Below are positions 9,219-17,324 of a DNA stretch of 64,000 bases, one piece after another. The stretch comes from Clostridium sp. BNL1100. GTDB lineage: Bacteria; Bacillota; Clostridia; Acetivibrionales; DSM-1351. The stretch covers positions 2,051,001-2,115,000 of the forward strand of contig NC_016791.1 of the NCBI RefSeq assembly GCF_000244875.1, written 5' to 3'. Position numbers and translations under genes: made by a program. The notes below the pieces were generated by a model. The model did no database searches and had not been told where the DNA came from. It was given only the letters and a program-made list of their open reading frames with translations. Every line of letters starts with the position of its first letter. Position 1 is the first letter of the stretch.

Positions 9219-9240
9219 AAAACCACTCCTCATTAATAAA

Positions 9241-10893
9241 TTATCCTCTTGTAAACATTTTAACCAAAGCAATACCCACGCCTGTTATACCTTCACCGCC
9301 AAGAAGACCGGAGGCCGCAACAGTACCTGTATCATCAGATGATGATTTACTTCTTACACGGTCTGCTATAAACCTTATTACTCCACCTATAAATACTGCA
9401 GATGAGATTGTAAAGGGAAGGAAAACTCCTATACCGAGAGTAGCAGTTGGAAGACCAAAAAGATATAGAACAGCCCCGATGCCCACTGCAATACCAAAAA
9501 CAATGGGATTGCCTATACCATTAATCATAGCTGAGACACCTACTGCCTGAGCAGCGGGTAAAGCAGTCTTCGAACCTACCTCACCAAATTGATTGATAAT
9601 GGCAAACAAGGCAAGGGAAGCTACTACAGTGCCCACAACGCCTCCAACAATCTGAGAAATTAGTTGTGCTTTCGGGTTGGTTCCCAACATTTGCCCTGCT
9701 TTATAATCGTTGAATAAGTCTCCGGAGAAGCCGCTGGCAATTGCAGTACATGCCGCAACCATCAGTGCATCCATGGCATCAATTTTAACAAAAATCCTTA
9801 TAGCCAGAAGAACAATTATTCCGAATATCTCCATGGGATTAATACCTGTCTGCCCCGTAATAGTTGCAGCCATTAGGGAAACAACGTAAATACCTATAAT
9901 CAGTAAAACAGAAGGCAGCACCGGGATTCCGCCGGCAACTGTAAAAATGAAGGCAATAACAGTGCCTGATACAATTAGAATCCTGCTGGGATTGAAAATG
10001 TTATTTTTATTTTTAAAGTTTTCGGCTTTTTCTGAGTAAATACCCTTTTGTCTGCCTTTTAGCTTTTTAACATATGAATATATTATCCCTACTAAAACAC
10101 CGAGGCCCGTACCTACCAGAAGTCCAATACCTGCACTGGTTGTAAATGAGGATGCGGCTGTTTTATCAGTAAATAACCCCAGCTTTGGGCCGAATGGAAT
10201 TATAAATGCGTTGGAGAATAATGCTCCCAGAAACCAAACCCCTGTATAAAGTGTTCCGAGAATGTATCCCATACCCACTGCCATAGGTGAATTCCATACA
10301 CCAAGATTGGAGTTTTTATTAAACATAAACGCATCAGGAACTAGTCTTACCTGATCCCTTAGAAATGTATAAACCGTTGAAATAAGCATTGTTCCAAAAA
10401 GAACAGCGGATTTTTTACCGCCTTCGTCGCCTGCCTTTATAGTTTCTGCCGCAGCTTGTCCGATAGGGAAGGGCAGAGCATTTTTTACAATATATCTGTA
10501 CCGTAGAATGTAGGAAGTAACGCTTCCCAAAAGCATACCGGCAACAGCTATGGCTAATACTTTAATATAGTTTGATGAAAAACCTGCAGACCCTTTCCAA
10601 ATACCCATAATCCATAAACCGGGCAGAGTAAAGGCAAGTCCGCCTGCTACCATTGCACCTGCAGACATTGCTGTCTGTGTTATATTGATTTCATTGTTAG
10701 TCGTTTTTCCAAAAAGCTTAAGAAGGCCCATTGACAATACCGCTACAAAAATTGTTGGCCATGGAAGGGCACTCATTCTCAAAGCAACATACATGGAACT
10801 TGCAGTTATAACACAAGAACCCAGAGAGCCAGTTACCAAACTCCTTAATGATAATTGCTCGACGCCCATAAACTTTCTTTCCTGATTATTCAA
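9241..10893 (-). CDS. OPT-family transporter
   Basis: An integral membrane protein of about 550 residues with some 14 hydrophobic helices, resembling bacterial OPT (oligopeptide/YSL) transporters. Typical segments are GLAFTLPGLWIMGIWKGSAG, QAAAETIKAGDEGGKKSA and ASGFSGDLFNDYKAGQMLG. OPT members move peptides or metal chelates across the membrane by proton coupling; the substrate here is unknown. The start is uncertain. A TTG at 10893 follows a very strong GGGGAGG, while an ATG at 10869 has only GGAAAG. I prefer the TTG. The gene leads a two-gene reverse-strand operon with coaW. Confidence 0.82.
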   Translation of the reverse strand: MNNQERKFMGVEQLSLRSLVTGSLGSCVITASSMYVALRMSALPWPTIFVAVLSMGLLKLFGKTTNNEINITQTAMSAGAMVAGGLAFTLPGLWIMGIWKGSAGFSSNYIKVLAIAVAGMLLGSVTSYILRYRYIVKNALPFPIGQAAAETIKAGDEGGKKSAVLFGTMLISTVYTFLRDQVRLVPDAFMFNKNSNLGVWNSPMAVGMGYILGTLYTGVWFLGALFSNAFIIPFGPKLGLFTDKTAASSFTTSAGIGLLVGTGLGVLVGIIYSYVKKLKGRQKGIYSEKAENFKNKNNIFNPSRILIVSGTVIAFIFTVAGGIPVLPSVLLIIGIYVVSLMAATITGQTGINPMEIFGIIVLLAIRIFVKIDAMDALMVAACTAIASGFSGDLFNDYKAGQMLGTNPKAQLISQIVGGVVGTVVASLALFAIINQFGEVGSKTALPAAQAVGVSAMINGIGNPIVFGIAVGIGAVLYLFGLPTATLGIGVFLPFTISSAVFIGGVIRFIADRVRSKSSSDDTGTVAASGLLGGEGITGVGIALVKMFTRG

Positions 10894-11333
10894 AATAAAA
10901 TTCCTCCCCATTCAGTAAACATGTTACACAAGTTTTATGTCATTTATTCATAGCATAAACAGCATCAAAAATAGAAGTAACAAAAGCTGATACTCCTTAA
11001 AATAATAAATATTGCATTTACACAATTTAGAAAGAAAGATTTAAGTTTGAAAAACAGATATGAAGTACATCATAGAATCAACCCCCGTTCTCATTCCCTA
11101 ATGGGATATAAGTCGAATTAAATGTAATTAATAAAAACATGTCTGGTTTCATAATGAATACCAGCTAATAAGATATGATACCATATAAGAAAAACCAGTG
11201 CAATCTTTAAAAATGAGTAATTATTATTTTTTGGGAAAAATAGAGGCAATAGTCAACTTTATATACAAAACAAGGGCTTAATGTGCTAGTATTAAGTTAA
11301 GTGATTTTATGAATGAAAGGAGTAGAGTGAAAA
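10894..11333. other. Divergent intergenic region, 440 bp
   Basis: AT-rich spacer between the reverse-strand OPT gene and the forward NYN gene; it must hold both promoters. I see no convincing -35/-10 pair, conserved RNA or ORF with a ribosome binding site. AAAGGAG lies just before the NYN start. Confidence 0.5.
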
Positions 11334-12110
11334 ATGAGTCCTGATGAAATGAGGCTTGCAGTATTGATAGATGCAGAAAATGTGCCTTATAGCAATGTTA
11401 AGGGGATTATGGAGGAAATTGCCAGGCACGGTACCCCTACAATAAAAAGGATTTACGCTGACTGGACAAAACCAACCATGTCAGGTTGGAAAAATGTGCT
11501 ACTGGAGAATGCAATAACGCCAATACAGCAGTACAGCTATACATCAGGTAAGAATTCTTCTGATTCGGCTATGATAATTGATGCAATGGATATTTTATAT
11601 TCAGATCAGGTAGAAGGTTTTTGTATTATATCCAGTGACAGTGACTTTACAAGACTGGTTACCAGACTACGTGAAGCAGGTAAAAAAGTATATGGCATAG
11701 GGGAAAGAAAAACCCCCAGTCCTTTTATAGCGGCTTGTGACAAGTTTACATATATTGAAATAATAAGTGCCTCACTTCAAAATAGCAGGACATTTGATAA
11801 TGGGGCCAAAAAAGAGGAAATAACCGAGAAGGAACAAAGGAGCGGTACTATATCCATTGGTAAGGATATAATAAATTTAATATCTGTTTCAATTAATGAT
11901 GTTGAGGATGAGAACGGCTGGGCATTTCTCGGGGATGTAGGTAATCTTATTATCAAGAAGCAGCCTGACTTTGATCCCCGAAACTTTGGTTTTTACAAGC
12001 TGACGCATCTGATAAGAAAGCTAAAAGAATTTGAAATAGAAGAACGCGATACTAATAATTCTAAAATTAAACATATTTATGTCCGAAACAGAAGCAAACG
12101 TACGGACTAG
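11334..12110 (+). CDS. NYN-domain ribonuclease with C-terminal LOTUS/OST-HTH domain
   Basis: A 258-residue protein with two parts. Residues ~6-145 form a NYN (LabA/DUF88, PIN-like) domain with the acidic metal-binding residues in AVLIDAENVPY, YADW, SSDSAMIIDAMD and IISSDSDFTRLV. Residues ~180-252 (LISVSINDVEDENGW through IKHIYVRN) resemble the OST-HTH/LOTUS module thought to bind RNA. NYN proteins are predicted or proven ribonucleases, so RNA degradation or processing is the likely role; the target is unknown. Start ATG 11334 follows AAAGGAG. It stands just upstream of the ylxM-ffh operon but has its own upstream gap. Confidence 0.85.
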   Translation: MSPDEMRLAVLIDAENVPYSNVKGIMEEIARHGTPTIKRIYADWTKPTMSGWKNVLLENAITPIQQYSYTSGKNSSDSAMIIDAMDILYSDQVEGFCIISSDSDFTRLVTRLREAGKKVYGIGERKTPSPFIAACDKFTYIEIISASLQNSRTFDNGAKKEEITEKEQRSGTISIGKDIINLISVSINDVEDENGWAFLGDVGNLIIKKQPDFDPRNFGFYKLTHLIRKLKEFEIEERDTNNSKIKHIYVRNRSKRTD

Positions 12111-12113
12111 ATT

Positions 12114-12186
12114 TGTAAAGTAAAAATACTTGACAATATACTATGATTGTTTTAAAATAAGCTGTAAAGTAAAAATACTTGACAAT
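12114..12186 (+). promoter_or_regulatory. Duplicated 24-bp promoter element ahead of ylxM-ffh
   Basis: An identical 24-base sequence occurs at 12114-12137 and 12163-12186, each ending in CTTGACAAT. The first copy forms an excellent promoter: TTGACA (12130-12135), 17-base spacer, TAAAAT (12153-12158). The second copy also has TTGACA (12179-12184) but no good -10 at the right distance, so it may be a duplicated -35 region or a regulator site. Confidence 0.75.
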
Positions 12187-12225
12187 GAATTTGATTAACC
12201 CCGCATTCAACTAATGGAGGTTAAT

Positions 12226-12582
12226 ATGAATAAAATATACGAAACTTCACTGCTGCTTGATTTTTACGGACAGCTCCTGACAGATCGGCAGTACGAAATA
12301 CTTGATCTGCATTATAACAATGATTTTACTCTGACAGAGATTGCAGAACAGCTGAATATCAGCAGGCAGGGTGTATATGATAATGAAAAGCGCGGAAGGG
12401 CGCTGCTCATAGAGTATGAAAACAAACTGGGACTGCTGGGTAAATTTTCACAGCAAAAACAAAAGGCACAGAATGTGCTTGAGATGATGAAGAAACTTAA
12501 ACATGGTGAATTGGGCAAAGAAAACACAGATATTATTAAAAAAGTAATTACTGAAATAGAAGATTTGGCAAATAATATATAA
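12226..12582 (+). CDS. ylxM: YlxM-family helix-turn-helix protein (SRP-associated)
   Basis: A 118-residue member of the UPF0122/YlxM family, with a sigma-70 region-4-like helix-turn-helix (residues ~20-55: DRQYEILDLHYNNDFTLTEI then ISRQGVYDNEKRG). It is nearly always encoded directly before ffh. In streptococci the homologue binds the SRP complex and stimulates its GTPase, so a role in signal-recognition-particle function is likely. The start is set at 12226 because GGAGG at 12216-12220 falls inside a longer in-frame ATG option at 12214. The gap to ffh is 35 bp, consistent with one operon. Confidence 0.9.
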   Translation: MNKIYETSLLLDFYGQLLTDRQYEILDLHYNNDFTLTEIAEQLNISRQGVYDNEKRGRALLIEYENKLGLLGKFSQQKQKAQNVLEMMKKLKHGELGKENTDIIKKVITEIEDLANNI

Positions 12583-12617
12583 TACAGGCTTTTGTTTAGC
12601 AGATTGGAGGTTTTTAG

Positions 12618-13964
12618 ATGTCAGTTTTTGAGGGTTTGTCAGGAAAGCTCCAGGAAACAATAAAGAAAATTCGCGGACAGGGCAGAGTATCCGAAAAAGA
12701 TGTAAAGGATATGATGAGAGAAATCAAGCTGGCTCTGCTTGAAGCCGATGTAAACTTTAAGGTTGTTAAAGAATTTATAAGCAAAGTATCTGAAAGAGCG
12801 GTAGGTTCTGATGTATTAGAGAGCCTTACACCGGGACAGCAGGTAGTTAAGATAGTTCATGAAGAACTGATAGAATTGCTCGGCAGGGAGCAAAGTAAGG
12901 TTACATTTGCACCAAAACCTCCGACAATTTTTATGATGGCAGGGCTTCAGGGTGCAGGTAAAACCACTACGGCGGGAAAACTTGCAAATCTTTTGAGAAA
13001 ACAGGGTAAAAACCCTTTGCTTGTTGCTTGTGACGTATATCGTCCGGCAGCTATAAAGCAGCTCCAGGTATTGGGAAATCAGTTGAATATTCCTGTATTT
13101 ACACTGGAGAACAATCAGAATCCTGTGCAAATAGCTAAAGAAGCAGTTAGCTTTGCAGAAATGAAACAGCATGATCTGGTTATAATTGATACGGCGGGAA
13201 GACTCCATATTGACGAAAAGCTTATGGATGAACTGTTAAATATAAAGAATTCAGTTAAACCTCACGAAATACTTTTGGTTGTTGACTCAATGACAGGTCA
13301 GGATGCGGTAAACGTGTCTGAAACCTTTAATGAAAAGCTGGGTATTGACGGAGTAGTCCTTACGAAGCTTGATGGTGATACAAGAGGTGGTGCTGCTCTT
13401 TCTGTTAAATCTGTTACAGGTAAGCCCATAAAATTTGCTGCAATGGGTGAAAAGCTCAACGATATTGAGCCGTTTTTCCCTGACAGAATGGCATCCAGAA
13501 TACTTGGAATGGGCGATGTTCTCAGTCTCATAGAAAAAGCTCAGGAAGCATATGACGAGAAAAAGGCTATTGAACTGGAAAAGAAAATGCGTACCATGAC
13601 GTTTACGCTGGAGGATTTTCTAGATCAGATGCAGCAAATAAAGAAAATGGGACCTATCGGCGATTTGCTTGGCATGATGCCGGGTGTGGACTCAAAGGCT
13701 TTGAAGGACATAGATATTGATGAAAAGCAGATGGGACGTACGGAAGCTATTATCCAGTCAATGACAAGAAAAGAAAGACTGGATCCGTCAATTATAAACG
13801 GAAGCCGCAGGAAAAGAATTTCTGCCGGAAGCGGTACTACCATACAGGAAGTAAATGCACTCTTAAAGCAGTTTGAACAGATGAAGAAAATGATGAAAAT
13901 GATGAGTGACATGGGCAAGAAAGGTAAAAAAGGCGGGCTTGGAAAGTTTAAGATGCCTTTTTGA
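12618..13964 (+). CDS. ffh: Signal recognition particle protein Ffh (SRP54)
   Basis: A 448-residue SRP GTPase that binds signal peptides of nascent membrane and exported proteins and delivers ribosomes to FtsY. The N domain (1-85) is followed by the G domain with GLQGAGKTTTAGKLA (G1), DVYRPAAIKQL (G2), DTAGRLHID (G3) and TKLDGDTRGGAALS (G4/G5). The methionine-rich M domain starts about residue 320 and ends in a lysine/methionine-rich tail. Full family length. ATG 12618 has GGAGG upstream. It is followed after 42 bp by rpsP, as in B. subtilis. Confidence 0.97.
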   Translation: MSVFEGLSGKLQETIKKIRGQGRVSEKDVKDMMREIKLALLEADVNFKVVKEFISKVSERAVGSDVLESLTPGQQVVKIVHEELIELLGREQSKVTFAPKPPTIFMMAGLQGAGKTTTAGKLANLLRKQGKNPLLVACDVYRPAAIKQLQVLGNQLNIPVFTLENNQNPVQIAKEAVSFAEMKQHDLVIIDTAGRLHIDEKLMDELLNIKNSVKPHEILLVVDSMTGQDAVNVSETFNEKLGIDGVVLTKLDGDTRGGAALSVKSVTGKPIKFAAMGEKLNDIEPFFPDRMASRILGMGDVLSLIEKAQEAYDEKKAIELEKKMRTMTFTLEDFLDQMQQIKKMGPIGDLLGMMPGVDSKALKDIDIDEKQMGRTEAIIQSMTRKERLDPSIINGSRRKRISAGSGTTIQEVNALLKQFEQMKKMMKMMSDMGKKGKKGGLGKFKMPF

Positions 13965-14006
13965 TAAATGATTTTGATTATAATCCTTTGAAGGAGGTGA
14001 AAATAA

Positions 14007-14252
14007 ATGGCAGTAAAGATTCGTTTAAAGAGAATGGGTGCTAAGAAGAACCCTTTTTACAGAGTAGTTGTTGCTGATTCAAGATACCCAAGAGACGGTA
14101 GATTTATCGAGGAAATCGGTACTTATAATCCTGTTGTAGAACCAGCTCAGATTAAAATTGATGCTGAAAAGGCTCAAAAATGGATAAAGAACGGTGCTCA
14201 ACCAACAGATACAGTTAAGTCACTTCTTAAGAAGCAAGGTATTGTTGAATAA
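14007..14252 (+). CDS. rpsP: Ribosomal protein bS16
   Basis: An 81-residue 30S ribosomal subunit protein beginning with the conserved [26 protein letters not shown]-type segment and continuing with [15 protein letters not shown]. Length and sequence are standard. A strong AAGGAGGTGA site precedes the ATG at 14007. It follows ffh by 42 bp, and a hairpin terminator follows it, which probably allows higher rpsP expression than the downstream genes. Confidence 0.98.
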   Translation: MAVKIRLKRMGAKKNPFYRVVVADSRYPRDGRFIEEIGTYNPVVEPAQIKIDAEKAQKWIKNGAQPTDTVKSLLKKQGIVE

Positions 14253-14264
14253 TTATCTAAAGCA

Positions 14265-14299
14265 TAAAACAAAGGGGCTAAAAGGCCCTTGTGTTTTAT
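14265..14299 (+). terminator. Attenuating hairpin after rpsP
   Basis: ATAAAACAAAGGGGC pairs with GGCCCTTGTGTTTTAT across a TAAAA loop. Genes of the same operon continue downstream, so it probably reduces rather than ends transcription. Confidence 0.65.
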
Positions 14300-14399
14300 T
14301 TGGCTGGGTTAGCCTCTTTTATTCTCTTACATACTGAGAATAAAGGAATTCATTTAGTTACAATTCGAAAGCCGCTTTAGGCTCATGGAGGCTAATATG

Positions 14400-14630
14400 A
14401 TGAAGGAATTACTTGAAAGTATTGCAAGAGCCCTTGTGGATTTTCCGGATGAGGTTTTTGTAAATGAAATTCAGAATGAAAAGTCTATAATTCTTGAACT
14501 CAAAGTTGCAAAAGACGATATGGGCAAGGTTATCGGCAAACAAGGCAGAATTGCCAAAGCAATCAGAACTGTTGTCAAGGCTGCTGCAGTCAAGGATAAC
14601 AGAAGAGTAGTTGTTGATATCATTCAGTGA
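14400..14630 (+). CDS. khpA: KH-domain RNA-binding protein KhpA
   Basis: A 76-residue single KH-domain protein (MKELLESIARALVDFPDEV at the start; the KH loop reads VIGKQGRIAKAIRTVV). KhpA, with its partner KhpB/Jag, binds RNA and influences cell division and envelope growth in other Firmicutes; the ancestral name is YlqC. GGAGG at 14387-14391 serves either ATG 14397 or ATG 14400. The latter gives the usual N terminus and an eight-base spacing. A longer ATG at 14385 overlaps the ribosome binding site and is rejected. Conserved position between rpsP and rimM. Confidence 0.94.
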   Translation: MKELLESIARALVDFPDEVFVNEIQNEKSIILELKVAKDDMGKVIGKQGRIAKAIRTVVKAAAVKDNRRVVVDIIQ

Positions 14631-14633
14631 GAT

Positions 14634-14651
14634 AAGGGGCATAAGCCCCTT
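14634..14651 (+). other. Short GC-rich hairpin after khpA
   Basis: AAGGGGC, an ATAA loop and GCCCCTT form a compact 7-bp stem immediately after the khpA stop. There is no strong T run, so it may be a weak attenuator or RNA-stability element ahead of rimM. Confidence 0.5.
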
Positions 14652-14698
14652 TACTTGCGTTTAAAAAGTTATATTTTCAGTAAAGGTAAGGTGACAAT

Positions 14699-15208
14699 AT
14701 GCTGGAATATTTGATTGTAGGACAATTGGTAAATACCCATGGTGTAAAGGGCGAACTAAAGGCAACAGCCCAAACTGATGATCCTCAGAGGTTTAAAAAA
14801 CTAAAATGGGTTTATATAGATAAAAATGGCAGTCTTGAAAAGTACAATATAAGCGGTGTTAAATTTTTTAAGCAGTTTGTTATAATAAAATTTGAGGGCA
14901 TAGACAGTATTGAAGAAGCTGAAAAGCTGAAGGGCTTTTACATTAAAGTGGACAGGGCAAATGCTGTAAAGCTTCCTAAAAACTCATTTTTTATAACAGA
15001 TATTATCGGCCTGAAGGTTTATGACGAAAACAATCAGCTTCTTGGAGAATTAAAGGATGTAATACAGACAGGCAGTAATGATGTATATGTTGTAAGAGAT
15101 TCTGAATCAAAAGAAATTCTCATACCTGCACTAAAGAGTGTCGTGAAAGAAATTTCCATTGAAGAAGGAAAAATTTCAGTTATATTACCGAAAGGACTGC
15201 TTGATTAA
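14699..15208 (+). CDS. rimM: 16S rRNA processing/ribosome maturation factor RimM
   Basis: A 169-residue factor for maturation of the 30S head. It has an N-terminal beta-barrel domain starting with the family signature LIVGQLVNTHGVKGELKA, and a C-terminal PRC-barrel (FFITDIIGLKVYDENNQ and DVYVVRDSESKEILIPAL). Length is normal. An AAGGTGA site precedes the ATG. Its stop codon overlaps the trmD start (TAATG), so the two are translationally coupled. Confidence 0.96.
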   Translation: MLEYLIVGQLVNTHGVKGELKATAQTDDPQRFKKLKWVYIDKNGSLEKYNISGVKFFKQFVIIKFEGIDSIEEAEKLKGFYIKVDRANAVKLPKNSFFITDIIGLKVYDENNQLLGELKDVIQTGSNDVYVVRDSESKEILIPALKSVVKEISIEEGKISVILPKGLLD

Positions 15209-15897
15209 TGAAATTTGACGTACTGACGCTGTTTCCAGAATTATTTGTTAGCGTGATGGGAGAAAGCATTATCGGGCGTGCCCAGAAAAACGGCCTTGTT
15301 GAAATAAATGCGGTAAATATCAGAGATTATTCAAAAGACAAGCATAAGAAAGTGGACGACTATCCTTTTGGCGGAGGCAATGGAATGGTAATGATGTGCC
15401 AGCCTGTTATTGATGCCTACAAAGCCATAACAGAAGGAAGGGAGCAAAAGCCTAAAGTACTATACATGAGTCCACAGGGAAAAGTATTAACTCAGGAAAT
15501 GGCCAAAGAGCTTTCAACCCAAGAACATCTTATTCTTTTGTGCGGACACTATGAAGGTATAGATGAACGCATAATAGAAGAAATAGTTGACGAAGAAATT
15601 TCTATTGGAGATTATGTACTGACAGGCGGCGAGCTGCCGGCTATGGTACTTATTGATTGCGTAAGCAGGCTTATCCCGGGAGTATTGTCAACGGAAGGCT
15701 CTTTCAGTGACGAGTCACATTTCAATGGATTACTGGAATATCCTCAGTATACAAGGCCTGCAGATTACAATGGAAATAAAGTTCCTGACGTATTATTGTC
15801 AGGACATCATGCAAATATAGAGAAATGGCGAATGCAGCAGTCATTGGATAGAACCAGGGAAAAGAGACCTGATTTATATGAGAAATTTAAAAAATAA
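15208..15897 (+). CDS. trmD: tRNA (guanine-N1)-methyltransferase TrmD
   Basis: A 229-residue SPOUT methyltransferase that makes m1G37 in tRNAs and prevents frameshifting. The deep trefoil-knot SAM site is visible: LYMSPQGKVL, LLCGHYEGIDERI and EISIGDYVLTGGELPAMVLID. The C-terminal tRNA-binding helices include LLSGHHANIEKWR. It overlaps rimM by one base. In most Firmicutes rplS follows directly; here about 9.4 kb of other genes lie between trmD and rplS. Confidence 0.97.
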   Translation: MKFDVLTLFPELFVSVMGESIIGRAQKNGLVEINAVNIRDYSKDKHKKVDDYPFGGGNGMVMMCQPVIDAYKAITEGREQKPKVLYMSPQGKVLTQEMAKELSTQEHLILLCGHYEGIDERIIEEIVDEEISIGDYVLTGGELPAMVLIDCVSRLIPGVLSTEGSFSDESHFNGLLEYPQYTRPADYNGNKVPDVLLSGHHANIEKWRMQQSLDRTREKRPDLYEKFKK

Positions 15898-15914
15898 TAT
15901 AATGAAATATATAG

Positions 15915-15945
15915 GCATTCCTTATAATTAAGAGGAGTGCTTTTT
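15915..15945 (+). terminator. Terminator after trmD
   Basis: GCATTCCT (15915-15922) pairs with AGGAGTGC (15933-15940, one wobble), followed by TTTTT. It closes the ffh-trmD operon just before the accessory block. Confidence 0.8.
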
Positions 15946-15968
15946 GTTTGAATAATTTGATATAACTA

Positions 15969-15997
15969 TTGACAAATAATTCAAGTCGTAATATACT
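15969..15997 (+). promoter_or_regulatory. Strong promoter of the YezD/nitrogenase-like block
   Basis: TTGACA (15969-15974), a 17-base spacer and TATACT (15992-15997) form a near-consensus housekeeping promoter. It is followed by an AT-rich leader of about 80 nt to the small gene at 16082. No operator is recognised with confidence. Confidence 0.8.
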
Positions 15998-16081
15998 ATC
16001 AATAACATATCAAACATATATGAATTATAATTTTACTAGGATTTATTATTTTTAAAAGAAATAAAAAAAGGTGGTGCTATT

Positions 16082-16252
16082 ATGAGTCAACAACAGCAAA
16101 GTATTGAGCAATTGAAAGTACCAATCTCAGAACAAGATATCCAAAAGCTATATGATATGGCCAAATCTCTAAGGTATGGCTCAATCACTCTGGTTTTTCA
16201 GGATGGAAATCTGATACAACTGGAAAAAAATGAAAAGGTCAGGGTAAAATAA
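16082..16252 (+). CDS. YezD-family (DUF2292) small protein
   Basis: A 56-residue protein beginning MSQQQQSIEQLKVPIS, with the family core LRYGSITLVFQDGNLIQLEKNEKVR. That core matches DUF2292/YezD small proteins, which in Bacillus and relatives are commonly found near sulfur-assimilation genes. Function is unknown. GGTGG precedes the ATG by nine bases, and the strong promoter at 15969 drives it. A terminator-like hairpin separates it from the NifB-like gene, so it may be expressed more than the genes behind it. Its presence supports a sulfur-related role for the operon. Confidence 0.75.
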   Translation: MSQQQQSIEQLKVPISEQDIQKLYDMAKSLRYGSITLVFQDGNLIQLEKNEKVRVK

Positions 16253-16315
16253 TAGAATAATTTTTCTTACATACTTATTTTTAATGATATAGATTTAGTT
16301 GACTAAAAAAATTAG

Positions 16316-16357
16316 AGGCTAAGTTAAAACCATTGTTGGTTTTGCTTGGCTTTTTTT
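16316..16357 (+). terminator. Terminator/attenuator between yezD-like and nifB-like genes
   Basis: AGGCTAAG and AAAACCA (16326-16332) pair with TGGTTTT (16337-16343) and CTTGGCTT, followed by a T run. The stem is about 15 bp with two wobbles. Because the nitrogenase-like genes lie directly behind it, it is either partly read through or a regulated attenuator. I see no clear promoter in the short remaining gap. Confidence 0.75.
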
Positions 16358-16387
16358 ATTGTATATAAACATAAAGGGGGCGGCACT

Positions 16388-17296
16388 ATGACAAACTGCT
16401 GCAAGGTTGAAATTGAAGAAATTCAAACTGATCAAAAATTTAATCATCTTTTGGGAAAACACCCGTGTTTTAGTGCAAGGGCACATTTTAAATACGGAAG
16501 AATACATTTGCCTGTTAGTCCTACATGTAACATTCAGTGTAAATTTTGCAAAAGATGTATAAATAAAATTGAAAACAGACCGGGTGTTGCAGCAAAAGTA
16601 CTTACGCCCAAGGAAGCGATTAAAATAGTAGCTAAAGCTTTGGAACTTTGTCCTGAAATAAGCGTGGTGGGTATTGCAGGCCCCGGAGAAACACTTGCTA
16701 CAGCTGATGCTCTTGAGACTTTTGAAATGTTGAACACTGAATACCCTGATTTAATTAAATGCCTTAGTACAAACGGTCTTATGCTTGACAAATACTCCGA
16801 GAGAATTATTAATGCAGGTATAAAAATGGTGTCGGTTACAGTAAATGCTGTGGAGCCGGAAATTCTGCAGAATATCTGTTCAGGAATATTTTGGAATGGC
16901 AGTTATTTAAATGGCTATGAGGGGGCTGAAAAGCTCATACAAGAACAAATAAAGGGGATAGAAAAACTGAGCGGTAAAGGCATAGCAGTAAAGGTAAATA
17001 CTGTACTGATACCGGACTTAAATTACGAGCATATCGAAGAAATTGCACGGGTGGTCTTGAAAGCCGGGGCATCCATTATAAATATAATTCCACTTATTCC
17101 GCAGCATGAAATGAAAAGTTTCAGACCACCTGATTGCAATGAATTGAACAATGCCAGAGAGTGGGCAGGAAAATACCTGAATGTTTTCAGACATTGCAGG
17201 CAATGCAGGGCAGATGCATGTGGCATTCCGGGTAAGGGCAAGGAGCTTGGAAATCTACTCTATGATTTTCCCATGGAAACCTTTTCACATGGCTAA
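16388..17296 (+). CDS. NifB-like radical SAM protein (cofactor core synthase)
   Basis: A 302-residue radical SAM protein. The N terminus HPCFSARAHFKYGRIHLPVSP followed by CNIQCKFCKRC and ENRPGV closely follows NifB. The SAM-cluster cysteines are C47, C51 and C54, with a further C57. GIAGPGETLA is the SAM-binding region, and CRQCRADACGIPGKG near the C terminus matches the NifB tail. NifB builds the carbide-centred Fe8S9 precursor of nitrogenase cofactors. This copy lacks the fused NifX domain of long NifB proteins, but a separate NifX-like gene follows after 28 bp. GGGGGCGG precedes ATG 16388. The function is inferred from homology and from the adjacent NifHDK-like genes. Confidence 0.88.
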   Translation: MTNCCKVEIEEIQTDQKFNHLLGKHPCFSARAHFKYGRIHLPVSPTCNIQCKFCKRCINKIENRPGVAAKVLTPKEAIKIVAKALELCPEISVVGIAGPGETLATADALETFEMLNTEYPDLIKCLSTNGLMLDKYSERIINAGIKMVSVTVNAVEPEILQNICSGIFWNGSYLNGYEGAEKLIQEQIKGIEKLSGKGIAVKVNTVLIPDLNYEHIEEIARVVLKAGASIINIIPLIPQHEMKSFRPPDCNELNNAREWAGKYLNVFRHCRQCRADACGIPGKGKELGNLLYDFPMETFSHG

Positions 17297-17324
17297 TGAG
17301 TAAACAACTAATCAGGAGGCTAAT

